Source of the DNA: an uncultured Collinsella sp.
GTDB taxonomy: Bacteria > Actinomycetota > Coriobacteriia > Coriobacteriales > Coriobacteriaceae
NCBI GenBank assembly: GCA_900541875.1
Contig: UQLF01000001.1
Span: 62,001-126,000, forward strand
Length of the DNA stretch: 64,000 nucleotides
Direction: 5' to 3'
The notes under the pieces are model-generated. The model did not search any database and was not told the DNA's origin. It saw nothing but the letters and a program-made list of their open reading frames with translations. Below, piece after piece: positions 36,002-44,751 of the stretch (position 1 is its first letter; each line of letters begins with the position of its first letter). The position numbers and the translations under genes are program-made.

Positions 36002-37375
36002 ATGGACATAACCATCTCCCTTATCACCACCCTCGTTTTGACCTTCATCAACGGCTACTTCTCTATGTCCGAGATGGCGCTTACCACGGCCAAGCGCGCC
36101 GTGCTGGAGCACGAGGCCGAGGAAGGCGACAAGCGCGCCGAGCATGCCATTAAGCTGGCTGCCGACTCCGACCAGCTGCTCGCCACCATCCAGGTCGCCA
36201 TCACGCTCGTGGGCTTCGCCTCGTCCGCCGTCGCCTCGACGAGTCTGTCCGACCCGCTCGCCACGTGGCTCATGAGCTTTGGCATCGCGCCGCTCTCCGC
36301 CATCGCACGCGGCCTGGCGCCGGTCATCATCACCGTCGCGGTCGCCTTCGTGTCCATCGTGATTGGCGAGCTTGTGCCCAAGCGCATCGGTCTGGCCAAT
36401 GCCGAGGGCGTATCCAAGCAGGTCGTGGGACCGTTGTCGTTTTTCCAAAAGATCGCCCGTCCGCTCGTGTGGCTGACCGGCGCCTGCTCCGATGGCCTGG
36501 CCCGCATCCTGCGCATCAAGAGCGCCGACGACCGCCAGAACGTCTCGGAGGAAGAGATCAAGTACATGGTCTCGGAGCAGGACGACCTGCTCGACGAGGA
36601 AAAGCGCATGATCCACGAGATCTTCGACCTGGGCGACACCGTTGCCCGCGAGGTCATGGTGCCGCGCGTGGACACCACCATGTGCGAGGACGACGAGACG
36701 GTCGCCGACGTGCTGTCCACCATGCGCCAGACCGGCTTCAGCCGCATCCCCGTCTACCACGAGGATCCCGACAACGTCGCGGGCATCGCGCACATCAAGG
36801 ACCTGATCCAACCCGCGCTCGACGGCAAGGGTGACCAGCCCATCGCCGGCTTTTTGCGCGACGCCACCTTTGTGCCCGACACCAAGGACATCCTGCCGCT
36901 ACTGTCCGAGATGCAGACCTCGCACGACCAGATCGTGGTGGTCGTGGACGAGTACGGCGGCACGGCCGGCATTATCACCATCGAGGATATCGTCGAGGAG
37001 ATCGTCGGCGAGATCGAGGACGAGTTCGACCCCGACAACAAGTATCTCACGCGCCTTTCGCGCCGCGAGTGGCTCGTTGATGGGCGTTTTTCGTGCGATG
37101 ACGCGATTGAGCTTGGTTGGCCGCTCGAGGAAAGCGATGATTATGAGACCATCGCCGGCTGGATTTTGGAGCTTTGCGACTCGGTGCCCGACATCGGAGA
37201 GGTGTTTGAGGTCGCGGGGTACAAGTTTAAAGTTCAGTCGATGCGTGGCCAGCGCATCTCGCTCATTCGCGTGATCGCTCCGGCCGAAACCGATAAGAAG
37301 GATTCCGAGTCTTCGGTAGACGAGCCGACGACGTCGGGTGCGGGTTCCGCGAATCCGCACGACGGCGACGAGTAG
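36002..37375 (+). CDS. CNNM/CorC-type transporter-associated protein (DUF21 + CBS pair + CorC_HlyC)
   Basis: A 457-residue membrane protein. The N-terminal DUF21 domain has four hydrophobic segments (about 4-150) and the ALTTAKRAVLEHEA motif. Two CBS domains follow (about 210-340) with VPRVDT and VVVDEYGGTAGIIT, then a C-terminal CorC_HlyC domain (about 350-430) with DGRFSCDDA. Its family includes magnesium exporters or regulators (CorC/MpfA/CNNM). The next gene encodes a stand-alone domain of uncertain function. Confidence 0.9.
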   Translation: MDITISLITTLVLTFINGYFSMSEMALTTAKRAVLEHEAEEGDKRAEHAIKLAADSDQLLATIQVAITLVGFASSAVASTSLSDPLATWLMSFGIAPLSAIARGLAPVIITVAVAFVSIVIGELVPKRIGLANAEGVSKQVVGPLSFFQKIARPLVWLTGACSDGLARILRIKSADDRQNVSEEEIKYMVSEQDDLLDEEKRMIHEIFDLGDTVAREVMVPRVDTTMCEDDETVADVLSTMRQTGFSRIPVYHEDPDNVAGIAHIKDLIQPALDGKGDQPIAGFLRDATFVPDTKDILPLLSEMQTSHDQIVVVVDEYGGTAGIITIEDIVEEIVGEIEDEFDPDNKYLTRLSRREWLVDGRFSCDDAIELGWPLEESDDYETIAGWILELCDSVPDIGEVFEVAGYKFKVQSMRGQRISLIRVIAPAETDKKDSESSVDEPTTSGAGSANPHDGDE

Positions 37376-37399
37376 GACAAGGAAGAGTAGGGGAGAGTT

Positions 37400-38233
37400 A
37401 TGGCAGGCCTGTTCAACATCCTTAAGGTCACCGTCAGTGAGGACAAGATCTGCGCGCATGTGCTGGTGAACCCCGGCATGCCGCTCATGACCTCGGAGGA
37501 CATCGAGGCCACGGCGCGCGTGTACTACCTGGTGCCCGCGATTGCCAAGCACCTGTGCCTGGGCGATTCCGGTCGCGAGTTCCAGGACTGCATGGGCCAG
37601 ACCGAGCTCTGCCACTTGCTGGAGCACGTGACGGTTGAGCTCATGAACGAGACCGGTCTTGCCGGTAGCATCTCGTGCGGCCGCACGCGCGTAAGCGAGC
37701 ACGACGAGCGCGTCTTTGAGGTTGAGCTTTCGTGCCCCGACGACGCGCTGGCCATCGGCGCGCTGTCTTCGGCCACCTTTATGATGGACTGGGCCTATCT
37801 GCACGCCGACCAGCCTGCCCCTGACGTGGAAGGCACGGTCGCGGGCCTGCGCAACCTGGTGCTGGGCATGCGCGCCGAGGCCGAGGGCAAGGATCCTCAC
37901 GAGGCCGTCGCCGCTGCGAACGGCGAAGATGCTGCCGAGGACGAGGGCGCTGACGAGGGCGATGTGCCGGTCGACGCCGAGCCCGTTGCCGATGCGACCG
38001 CCGAGCCTGTTCCCACCGAGCCCCAGGGCGTCCCCAACTTTGACGACGAGCCCCAGGTGGCGATTGATACCGAGGGTGCGGTTGCCGAGAACCACGAGGC
38101 CTCCGCTGCCGTCTTTGGCGGTGCGGCGACGGTTCCGGCAGGACCTGCGCATGAGGGCGGTCTGCCGCTCGTGGACGGCGCCGGCGAGGACCCGGGTGCC
38201 ACGGTGGCCATGCCGGCTATGCCCCAGGAGTAG
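37400..38233 (+). CDS. protein with cyanophycin synthetase N-domain-like fold and acidic tail
   Basis: A 277-residue protein without close characterised relatives that I can name. Residues about 70-110 read HLLEHVTVELMNETG then GRTR (E75, H76; G94-R97), which strikingly resembles the N-terminal domain of cyanophycin synthetase (EHVALELQ...GFGRTR). Residues 170-277 are a low-complexity tail rich in Ala, Glu, Asp and Pro. No ATP-grasp or ligase domain is present. It lies 25 bases behind the CNNM gene, so the two may be co-transcribed. Function unknown. Confidence 0.65.
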   Translation: MAGLFNILKVTVSEDKICAHVLVNPGMPLMTSEDIEATARVYYLVPAIAKHLCLGDSGREFQDCMGQTELCHLLEHVTVELMNETGLAGSISCGRTRVSEHDERVFEVELSCPDDALAIGALSSATFMMDWAYLHADQPAPDVEGTVAGLRNLVLGMRAEAEGKDPHEAVAAANGEDAAEDEGADEGDVPVDAEPVADATAEPVPTEPQGVPNFDDEPQVAIDTEGAVAENHEASAAVFGGAATVPAGPAHEGGLPLVDGAGEDPGATVAMPAMPQE

Positions 38234-38312
38234 GCCTAGGCGTTTATCACCATCACATACCTGCGCCTTTGCCGTACGCAGATGAGCGGAGCGGCAAGTG
38301 ATGCGCTGCGGG

Positions 38313-38318
38313 TATAAT
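38313..38318 (+). promoter_or_regulatory. -10 promoter element TATAAT
   Basis: A perfect -10 hexamer 52 bases ahead of the YtxH gene. No good -35 element is visible at 17 bases. The short leader holds a hairpin, GGGCAC/GTGCCC (38337-38352). Confidence 0.55.
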
Positions 38319-38369
38319 GGACAGCATTCAAACGGTGGGCACCGACGTGCCCGCAGGAGAGGAATGATC

Positions 38370-38759
38370 ATGGGTAAGACTTTCAGCTTTGTCTCCGGCG
38401 CACTTTTTGGTGCCGCTGCCGGCGCTATTGTCGGCGTTGCTCTGGCCCCGCGCTCGGGCGCCGAGACCCGCGCCATGGCTGCCGATATCGCCAACGACGC
38501 CTGGGACAATATGCGCGACACCTACGAGCGCAGCGCCGAGGAGGCCCGTGCTGCGGTGAATGACTTTGGCCCGATGGTCGACGCCAAGACCGACGACCTG
38601 CGCGCCAAGGTCGACCTGGCCCGCGAGCGCATGGACCAGCTGCGCGAGCAGCTCAACGACGCCATTTCGGGCGGCAACGTGACGCCTGCCGCCGACGTCG
38701 TGGTCGAAAACGCCGTCGAGGCTGATACCGAGGCTGCGGAGCCCTCGACCGAGGCATAA
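38370..38759 (+). CDS. YtxH domain protein
   Basis: A 129-residue protein. The N-terminus is a single hydrophobic helix with glycine-rich SGALFGAAAGAIVGVALAP, the hallmark of YtxH proteins, then a charged helical region and an acidic tail. It probably sits in the membrane and forms coiled coils. RBS GGAGAGG is seven bases before the ATG. Its stop overlaps the next start by one base, so the two genes are translated together. Confidence 0.85.
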   Translation: MGKTFSFVSGALFGAAAGAIVGVALAPRSGAETRAMAADIANDAWDNMRDTYERSAEEARAAVNDFGPMVDAKTDDLRAKVDLARERMDQLREQLNDAISGGNVTPAADVVVENAVEADTEAAEPSTEA

Positions 38760-39514
38760 TGCGCGCCGGGGATTTTGTCGGCGCCAAGATCTATCGCAAG
38801 CCTACCGAGGACAAGCGCACCAAAAAGGACGGCACGCCGCGCAGCCCTAAAAAGCTCGGAAAGATTCACTTTCCGGTCTTTACCCCGGGCGGTACGCGCG
38901 TGGTCGGCTTTATGGTCCGCCAGTCCGATATCGCGGGCATGATCGAGCGTCCCGACCGATTCGTAGCGCTCGACGCCATTGGTGTCTACGAGGGCGCCAT
39001 TGCGGTCGATGACGTCAAGGACACGTACGATGCCGCCGCTGCCAAGCGCCTCGACATCAACCTGGACGATTGCATCATCTGGGTCGGTATGGACGTGCGC
39101 ACGGAATCGGGCGACGTCGTGGGCTATTGCTCGGACGTTGAGTTCAAGCCACGCTCGGGCATCGTGCAGGCATTCTATGTGACCGCCGGTGCTGCTTCGA
39201 GTATTTTGGTTGGTGACACGCAGGTGCCGCCGACGATGCTGCGCGGCTACGAGAACGGCGCGATGGTCGTCTCGGACGAGGTCAAGTCGCTCGGGTATTC
39301 GGGCGGTGCGGCTGCCAAGGCCGCCGAGGCCAGCGTCGTGGTGGGCGACAAGGTCAAAAAGGGCGCCAAGGTGCTCGACGACAAGGGATCGGTTGCCGTG
39401 GACAAGGGCAGTCGCGCACTGGGCAAGCAGCTCGGCAAGACGCGCGGCATGTTCAAGGCCTTTAAGGACGAATACCAAAAGGCGAGCGGAGGCTCGTCAA
39501 AAGCTACAAAATAG
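38759..39514 (+). CDS. PRC-barrel domain protein
   Basis: A 251-residue protein with two PRC-barrel-like segments: residues 1-80 (ATSDFVGAKIYRK type start, KIHFPVFTPGG, VVGFMVRQSDIAG) and about 90-150 (VGMDVRTESGDVVGYCSDVEF). The C-terminal third is basic and Ala/Lys-rich. PRC barrels bind partners or ions in RNA-processing, photosynthetic and cation-transport proteins. It starts inside the YtxH stop. Role unknown. Confidence 0.75.
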   Translation: MRAGDFVGAKIYRKPTEDKRTKKDGTPRSPKKLGKIHFPVFTPGGTRVVGFMVRQSDIAGMIERPDRFVALDAIGVYEGAIAVDDVKDTYDAAAAKRLDINLDDCIIWVGMDVRTESGDVVGYCSDVEFKPRSGIVQAFYVTAGAASSILVGDTQVPPTMLRGYENGAMVVSDEVKSLGYSGGAAAKAAEASVVVGDKVKKGAKVLDDKGSVAVDKGSRALGKQLGKTRGMFKAFKDEYQKASGGSSKATK

Positions 39515-39535
39515 CGACGTACCAAATGATGGGAG

Positions 39536-39573
39536 GCAAGCCGGAGACCTGTTGCTCCGGCTTGCTGTGTTTA
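39536..39573 (+). terminator. rho-independent terminator
   Basis: GCAAGCCGGAG (39536-39546) pairs with CTCCGGCTTGC (39555-39565), followed by TGTGTTT. Confidence 0.75.
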
Positions 39574-39586
39574 TGGGGGAGGGCAC

Positions 39587-40993
39587 ATGCGCCAAAACGG
39601 ATCCAACTTAAACGGGCGTTCGGGTGCGCGTCCGACGGCGCGCCGCGATCTGGGGCAGCTGCCCAGCGGTCAGCGCAAGCGTCACCGTAAGCCCGGCGCG
39701 ATGTACCTCAACCATAGCCGTGGGTTTAGCGATCGCAGTGCGCGCATCGGCAACAGCCGTACGCCCCGTCGTTCGTCTCGCCTGCCCTACGCGCTCATCG
39801 CCGTGGGTTGCGCGCTCGTGCTGTTTATCGCTGCCGTCGTGGGCTACGTCAACCGCAGCGTGGACGTGGAGCTCAACGGCCAGAAGACCGCGGTGCGCGT
39901 GGGCTCTACGCTACAAAACCTCATCGACGACCAGGAGTTGACTGACACCTACGACGCAGGCGACCTGCTGGCCGTCGATGACAGCGTGCTCAAGCGCCAT
40001 GGGGGCGAAAAGCTGTCGGTGAAGGTCGACGGCAAGCGCGTGAAGCAGGGCAAATGGGATAGCCGCGAACTCGAGGGCGGCGAGAAGGTGACGGTCAAGG
40101 ATGGCCGTAACACTTACGAGAAGCACGAGGTTCAGGCTACGGTTATCGAGCCCAAGCTCAAGGTCGAGGGCACGGGCGCTATCGAGTATGTGCAGACATG
40201 GGGTGTCCAGGGCCGATCCGAGGTGTGGGTTGGTGAGCAGTCAGGCAAGACGCAAGACCGCGGCGAGGTTGTGCCCGCCACCGATTGCGTTGTTGCGTGC
40301 GCCAGCGTGGCGCCCAAGGGCAACAAAAAGTACGTGGCACTGACGTTTGACGAGGGTCCGAGCGGCGCCACCAAACAGATCTTGCAGGTGCTCAAGGAAA
40401 AGGGCGTCACCGCGACGTTCTTCCTTTCGGGCGATGCGGCCGAGGCCTCGCCTGCCACGGCCAAGGCGATTGTCGACGCCGGGTGCGAGATCGGATCCAA
40501 CAGCTACAGCGACGATTCGCTCAAGGGTCAGGACCGTGAGGCGGTACGCGAACAGATCACGAAAGGCACCGATGCGATTAAGTCGGCGACCGGCGTGAAG
40601 ACGATGCTGCTGCGTGCTCCCTACGCTGCCTTTGACGAGCAAAACTGGATTGATGCGATGGACCTGGTCTCCGCCGTGGTCTCGTGGAATATTGACTCGG
40701 GCGACTGGCTGCTCAACGGTGCCGACGAGCAGGTCTCGACGGTGCTCGATTCGGTGACGCCGGGCAATATCGTGCTGCTCACCGATAGAGACGAATGCGC
40801 CGAGCAGACGCTCGAGGCGCTGCCGCAGATTATCGACGGCCTCATTGCCGACGGCTACAAGATCGTGACGCTCAGCGACCTGGTCAAGACGGACACGTCG
40901 CTGAGCAAAAAGCTCACCTCGCTGACGAAGGTCACCATGCCCAAGGACGCCGTGTTCCCCCAGCTTGCTGAGGACGACGACACCACGGAGTAG
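39587..40993 (+). CDS. secreted/membrane-anchored polysaccharide deacetylase-like protein, catalytic residues changed
   Basis: A 468-residue protein. A basic N-terminal region precedes one membrane helix (about 66-88), then a ubiquitin-like/G5-like domain (about 90-190) and a NodB domain from about 245 to 440. The NodB motifs are altered: TFDEGP (D255, E256) instead of TFDDGP; SNSYSD (N305, D309) in place of the HxxxH metal ligands; IVLLTD with T399 instead of the catalytic His. RAPY and DSGDW are kept. All three metal ligands and the catalytic histidine thus differ from active enzymes, so it is likely a binding protein or an enzyme with a new mechanism. Confidence 0.8.
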   Translation: MRQNGSNLNGRSGARPTARRDLGQLPSGQRKRHRKPGAMYLNHSRGFSDRSARIGNSRTPRRSSRLPYALIAVGCALVLFIAAVVGYVNRSVDVELNGQKTAVRVGSTLQNLIDDQELTDTYDAGDLLAVDDSVLKRHGGEKLSVKVDGKRVKQGKWDSRELEGGEKVTVKDGRNTYEKHEVQATVIEPKLKVEGTGAIEYVQTWGVQGRSEVWVGEQSGKTQDRGEVVPATDCVVACASVAPKGNKKYVALTFDEGPSGATKQILQVLKEKGVTATFFLSGDAAEASPATAKAIVDAGCEIGSNSYSDDSLKGQDREAVREQITKGTDAIKSATGVKTMLLRAPYAAFDEQNWIDAMDLVSAVVSWNIDSGDWLLNGADEQVSTVLDSVTPGNIVLLTDRDECAEQTLEALPQIIDGLIADGYKIVTLSDLVKTDTSLSKKLTSLTKVTMPKDAVFPQLAEDDDTTE

Positions 40994-41001
40994 TCATTGG
41001 G

Positions 41002-41030
41002 TAGTCATTTAAGAACGTCCCCAATGACTA
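41002..41030. repeat. palindromic repeat, TAGTCATT/AATGACTA stem
   Basis: An 8-bp perfect stem (41002-41009, 41023-41030) around the loop TAAGAACGTCCCC. The loop is shared with the copies at 32475, 28966 and 59401. Confidence 0.75.
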
Positions 41031-41109
41031 TGTCACGGATGCGTCAGTGTTTGGTATGCCTGCAATGTGCAGCGCATAAATTCGATGCCGCAGGGCGATG
41101 CTGATGCTA

Positions 41110-41324
41110 TAGTTACTGCGGTTAATGAAGGTCAAGAGAAAGGCTACAGGTGAAATCCAAACCTCGACCATACAGTCGATGACCCCATGCAGGTGCTTTT
41201 TGCGCATGCACGGGGTGTAAGCGTCGAGCGGCGTGCCGCCCGCGCATGCGTATACATATCCAGAAGCCCACGGAGCGTGCGCCATCACGGCCGCAGCCCG
41301 AAGGAATAATGATGGGGAGCACCA
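41110..41324 (+). promoter_or_regulatory. candidate structured 5' leader of the Mg-transport module
   Basis: TATAGT (about 41110-41115) would give a leader of about 200 bases. Within it lie nested stems: CTCGAC with GTCGAG, enclosing CCCC.TGCA with TGCA.GGGG, and a later GCGGCGTGCCGC-like stem. The sequence does not match the M-box or NiCo riboswitch consensus as I remember them. GGGGAG precedes the TTG start. A role as a divalent-cation sensor RNA is inferred from position only. Confidence 0.35.
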
Positions 41325-43169
41325 TTGAATTATCTGAGTGAGATGCTCAAGTTGCCGGTCTTGGACGTCGATGGCGAAAAGCTCGGCGTAGTGAACGATT
41401 TTGGCATTGCCACCGGCGAAGTTTTTCCGCACGTGACGTCGCTCGCGTTCCGCGGACCCGGCAAGACGCCGTTTATGATCAGCTGGCGCAAATGGGTCGA
41501 CCGTATCGACGAGACGGGTGTACACCTTAAGACGTCGGCCACCGAAATCCGTTTTTCGTACCTGCAGCCGACCGAACTCTTGCTTGCCCGCGACGTGCTC
41601 AACAAGCAGATTGTCGACACGCAGGGCATGAAGGTTGTGCGCGTAAACGACATCAAGTTTTCCATGTCGGGCGAAAACCAGCTGCGCCTGCTGGGTGCCG
41701 AGGTCGGTGCTCGCGGTCTGCTACGCGCCATCAGCCCCGCGCTCGAGCATATCGTCGAAGGCTTTATGAAGCACCTAGGCAAGCCGCTCAGTGAGGACAT
41801 CATCGCTTGGTCCTACATGGACCTGCTCGACCGCTCGACCAAGAACATTCAACTCTCGGTGTCGCACAAGACGCTCGGCGAGCTGCACCCTGCCGACATC
41901 GCCGACATTATCGAGCAGCTCGACCCGCGCCTACGCGCGCAGGTGTTTGCGCAGCTCGATACTGCCCAGGCCGCCGAGGCCATCTCGGAGTTCGATGACG
42001 ACGAGCTTATGACCGAGATGCTCGAGGGCCTGTCCGACACGGACGCATCGTCGATGCTGGCCATGATGGACCCGGACGACGCCGCCGACCTGATCGACGA
42101 GCTCGATTACGAGAAGGCCGAGAAGCTCCTGCGCCTGATGGGCGTCAAGGAAGAGAAAGCGATTCGTAACCTGCTGGGGTATGAGGACAACACCGCCGGC
42201 CGCATCATGACCTCGGAGTTTGTCTCCCTGCCCGCCACGGCAACGGTCGGTGACGCCATCGAGGCGATTCGCGAGCTCGACGAGGACTTCGAGAGCGTCT
42301 ACTACGTCTATACCGAGGATCCGAGCGGCATGCTGACCGGCGTGCTTTCGCTGCGCACGCTGATCGTAGCCGACCGCGACGCCACGCTGGGTCAGCTGGC
42401 TTATCGCGACCTGGTCTATGTGTCGCCCGACGAGGACCAGGAAGACGTGACGGACGAGATGACCAAGTACGACCTGGTTGCCATCCCTGTCTGCGACGAG
42501 AACCGTCATATCCTGGGTATCGTAACCTTCGACGACGCCATGGACGTTATCGCTGAGGAGCATCAGGAGGACCTGCAGATCGCCGGTGTCGGCTCGGGCG
42601 ATAGCGCGTCGGACGACTCGACGAACGTGCTCAGCTGGTTCGTGCATCGCCAGTACTGGGTTGTTGTATGGGGCATCGCGTCGTGCATCATGGCGACCGT
42701 GCTGGGGACGGCGCTCGGCTCCGCTCATCTGGTGGTGTTCCCCATGTGCGCCATGCCGCTCGTGCTGCTGGCGGCCTCGCGCATGGTGTCGTTCGTCAAG
42801 AACTACTTCCTCGAGTACGACGGCCACGACGACGAGCCCAAACCGTACCTGGGATTCTTCTTCCAGAGCACGGGTATGGGCCTGATCCTTTCGCTCGTGA
42901 CCTACCTGTGCGCGCAGCTGGTGCGCACCGCTGCATTCCCCGATGCGTCCATGTTTGAGGAGCAACTCTTTACCGGGTGTTTTAATATCGCTGCTATCAT
43001 TTGCCTGGTTGGCAACATGAGCGCCGTGATTTACCTGATGGTGCTGTTCTGGCGTGACGAGCATGACCTCAACACGTCGGGCACTGCCATGAACGTTATT
43101 GCCGTCATGATCTCGTGCGTAGCGTACTGCGCCGCTGCGGTGCTGCTCACCATGTCGGTCATGGGTTAG
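41325..43169 (+). CDS. MgtE-like PRC/MgtE_N/CBS protein with divergent membrane domain
   Basis: A 614-residue protein. Domain order: a PRC-barrel-like N-terminus (1-80), a linker, MgtE_N (about 190-290, with LHPADIADIIEQLDP and MMDPDDAADLIDELD), two CBS domains (about 300-430) and five hydrophobic segments (about 450-614). The membrane part does not show the usual MgtE pore sequence, so it may be a new channel type or only an anchor for a sensor. The start codon appears to be TTG at 41325, with GGGGAG five bases upstream. The next gene is an NRAMP-type carrier nine bases downstream. Confidence 0.8.
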   Translation: MNYLSEMLKLPVLDVDGEKLGVVNDFGIATGEVFPHVTSLAFRGPGKTPFMISWRKWVDRIDETGVHLKTSATEIRFSYLQPTELLLARDVLNKQIVDTQGMKVVRVNDIKFSMSGENQLRLLGAEVGARGLLRAISPALEHIVEGFMKHLGKPLSEDIIAWSYMDLLDRSTKNIQLSVSHKTLGELHPADIADIIEQLDPRLRAQVFAQLDTAQAAEAISEFDDDELMTEMLEGLSDTDASSMLAMMDPDDAADLIDELDYEKAEKLLRLMGVKEEKAIRNLLGYEDNTAGRIMTSEFVSLPATATVGDAIEAIRELDEDFESVYYVYTEDPSGMLTGVLSLRTLIVADRDATLGQLAYRDLVYVSPDEDQEDVTDEMTKYDLVAIPVCDENRHILGIVTFDDAMDVIAEEHQEDLQIAGVGSGDSASDDSTNVLSWFVHRQYWVVVWGIASCIMATVLGTALGSAHLVVFPMCAMPLVLLAASRMVSFVKNYFLEYDGHDDEPKPYLGFFFQSTGMGLILSLVTYLCAQLVRTAAFPDASMFEEQLFTGCFNIAAIICLVGNMSAVIYLMVLFWRDEHDLNTSGTAMNVIAVMISCVAYCAAAVLLTMSVMG

Positions 43170-43177
43170 GTGGTCGC

Positions 43178-44440
43178 GTGCAAAATACCAAGCAAAAGTC
43201 GGGCACCAAGCAAAAGTTGACCATCGCGGCCATCTTTGGCGCTATGGGTCCCGGTCTGCTGGCGGCGCTTTCGGGCAATGACGCCGGCGGCATTGCAACG
43301 TATTCCAGCGCGGGCGCCAGCTATGGCTACAAGATGCTCTGGATGCTTCCCGTCATGACTGTGCTGCTCATCGTGACGCAGGAGACCGCGGCGCGCTGCG
43401 GCTGCGTCACGGGCAAGGGCTTGGCATCGCTCATTCGCGAGCGCTTTGGCGTGCGCAAGAGTGTACTTGCTATGGCGGCGCTGTTGATCGCCAACACGGC
43501 TGTTACCATTTCGGAGTTTGCGGGCATCGCCAGCGGCCTTGCCCTCTTTGGCGTGCCGGCGAGCATTTCGGTGCCGCTGGTGGCGCTGCTGGTGTGGATG
43601 CTTACCATGTCGGGCAGCTTCCAGCGCATCGAGAAGATTCTGCTGCTGGTGAGCTGCGTGTTCGTGACCTATATTGTCGCCGCGTTTATGGCTGGCCCCA
43701 ACTGGGGTGAGGTCGCGGTCGACCTGGTCGTGCCTAACATTCAAAATGACCCCAGCTACGTGTCGCTCGTGGTCGCAACGATCGGTACCACCATCGCGCC
43801 GTGGATGATTTTCTTGGCGCAGAACAACGTGGTCGATAAGAACGCGGGCGAGGACGATATCGTGCTGCAGCGCATCGATACCGTGAGCGGCTCGCTTGCC
43901 GCCGATGTCATTGCCGGCTTTATTATCATCACGACCGGTACGGTGTTGTTCCCGGCGGGTATTCAGATTAGCGATGCTGCCGATGCCGCCCGCGCGTTGG
44001 AGCCTATTGCGGGTCAGTGGTCCACGGTACTGTTTGCCTCGGGCCTGGTCGCGGCGAGCTTCTTGGCTGCCTGCGTGCTGCCGGGCGTTACGTCGAGCGC
44101 TATCTGCGAGGCATTTGGCTGGGAGCGCGGTGCCGACCGCAGCTGGGACGAGGCCCCGGTCTATCGCGGCATCATTACGGCCATCATCGGTATCTCTGCC
44201 GTGCTGGTGCTTATGCCCGGCGTCGATCTGTTCCAGATTATGATGACCTCGCAGGTCATCAATGGCGTGCTACTGCCCGTGGTTCTGGTGTTCCAGGTGG
44301 TTATTGCCGCTGACCGTCACATTATGGGCACTAACCGTAACGGCCGCGTGTGGAATGTGCTCACTTGGGCGACTATCGGTGTGATTACGGTGCTCACGGT
44401 CGTCATGTTTGTTCTGCAGGCGATGGGTTACAGCGCTTAG
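43178..44440 (+). CDS. NRAMP-family divalent cation transporter, NRMT (magnesium)-like
   Basis: A 420-residue transporter with about eleven hydrophobic helices. In classic NRAMPs, helix 1 carries DPGN and helix 6 a Met that selects transition metals. Here helix 1 reads D35-A-G-G38 and helix 6 reads TTIA207-P-W: the Asn and Met are replaced by Gly and Ala. As I recall, this is the hallmark of NRMTs, magnesium-selective NRAMP relatives described from Eggerthella lenta. The GTG start at 43178 follows AGGTGG. It lies nine bases after the MgtE-like gene; both probably form a magnesium module. Confidence 0.85.
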   Translation: MQNTKQKSGTKQKLTIAAIFGAMGPGLLAALSGNDAGGIATYSSAGASYGYKMLWMLPVMTVLLIVTQETAARCGCVTGKGLASLIRERFGVRKSVLAMAALLIANTAVTISEFAGIASGLALFGVPASISVPLVALLVWMLTMSGSFQRIEKILLLVSCVFVTYIVAAFMAGPNWGEVAVDLVVPNIQNDPSYVSLVVATIGTTIAPWMIFLAQNNVVDKNAGEDDIVLQRIDTVSGSLAADVIAGFIIITTGTVLFPAGIQISDAADAARALEPIAGQWSTVLFASGLVAASFLAACVLPGVTSSAICEAFGWERGADRSWDEAPVYRGIITAIIGISAVLVLMPGVDLFQIMMTSQVINGVLLPVVLVFQVVIAADRHIMGTNRNGRVWNVLTWATIGVITVLTVVMFVLQAMGYSA

Positions 44441-44456
44441 CGCCTCTTTTGGACTC

Positions 44457-44492
44457 CAAACAGGCCGCAGCGATGGGCTGCGGCCTGTTTTT
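44457..44492 (+). terminator. rho-independent terminator
   Basis: AACAGGCCGCAG pairs with CTGCGGCCTGTT and runs into TTTTTGTC. Confidence 0.85.
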
Positions 44493-44521
44493 GTCTGCTA
44501 TAGGGTGTTAGTTATATGGCA

Positions 44522-44751
44522 GTGGGCAAAAAATGCCAAATATGAGTACTGTTGCTAAGTGAATAGCATTTACATTCAAGAAGATAATAAACATAACCTA
44601 TAGTATGTTCATTAAAATTGGCTCCAATACGCCTTAAACCAGTCAGGTTGGCTGTCTTAGGGGGTTGTAGGGTTCGCTCGGACGTCATTTTGGGTGGTTT
44701 TGCCTGCTACTAAAATGGTAACAGTACTCATATTTGCCTTTTTTTGCCCAC
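44522..44751. mobile_element. MITE-like element with 34-bp imperfect terminal inverted repeats
   Basis: Arm 44522-44555 matches the reverse complement of 44718-44751 at 31 of 34 positions. The 162-base centre is AT-rich and encodes no protein. This is the form of a non-autonomous transposon remnant. No transposase with matching ends lies in the window. Confidence 0.7.

Noticed and set aside
41110..41324. Assignment of the leader as an M-box riboswitch
   Set aside because: The conserved M-box core sequences, as I recall them, are not present; it is listed only as an unassigned leader.
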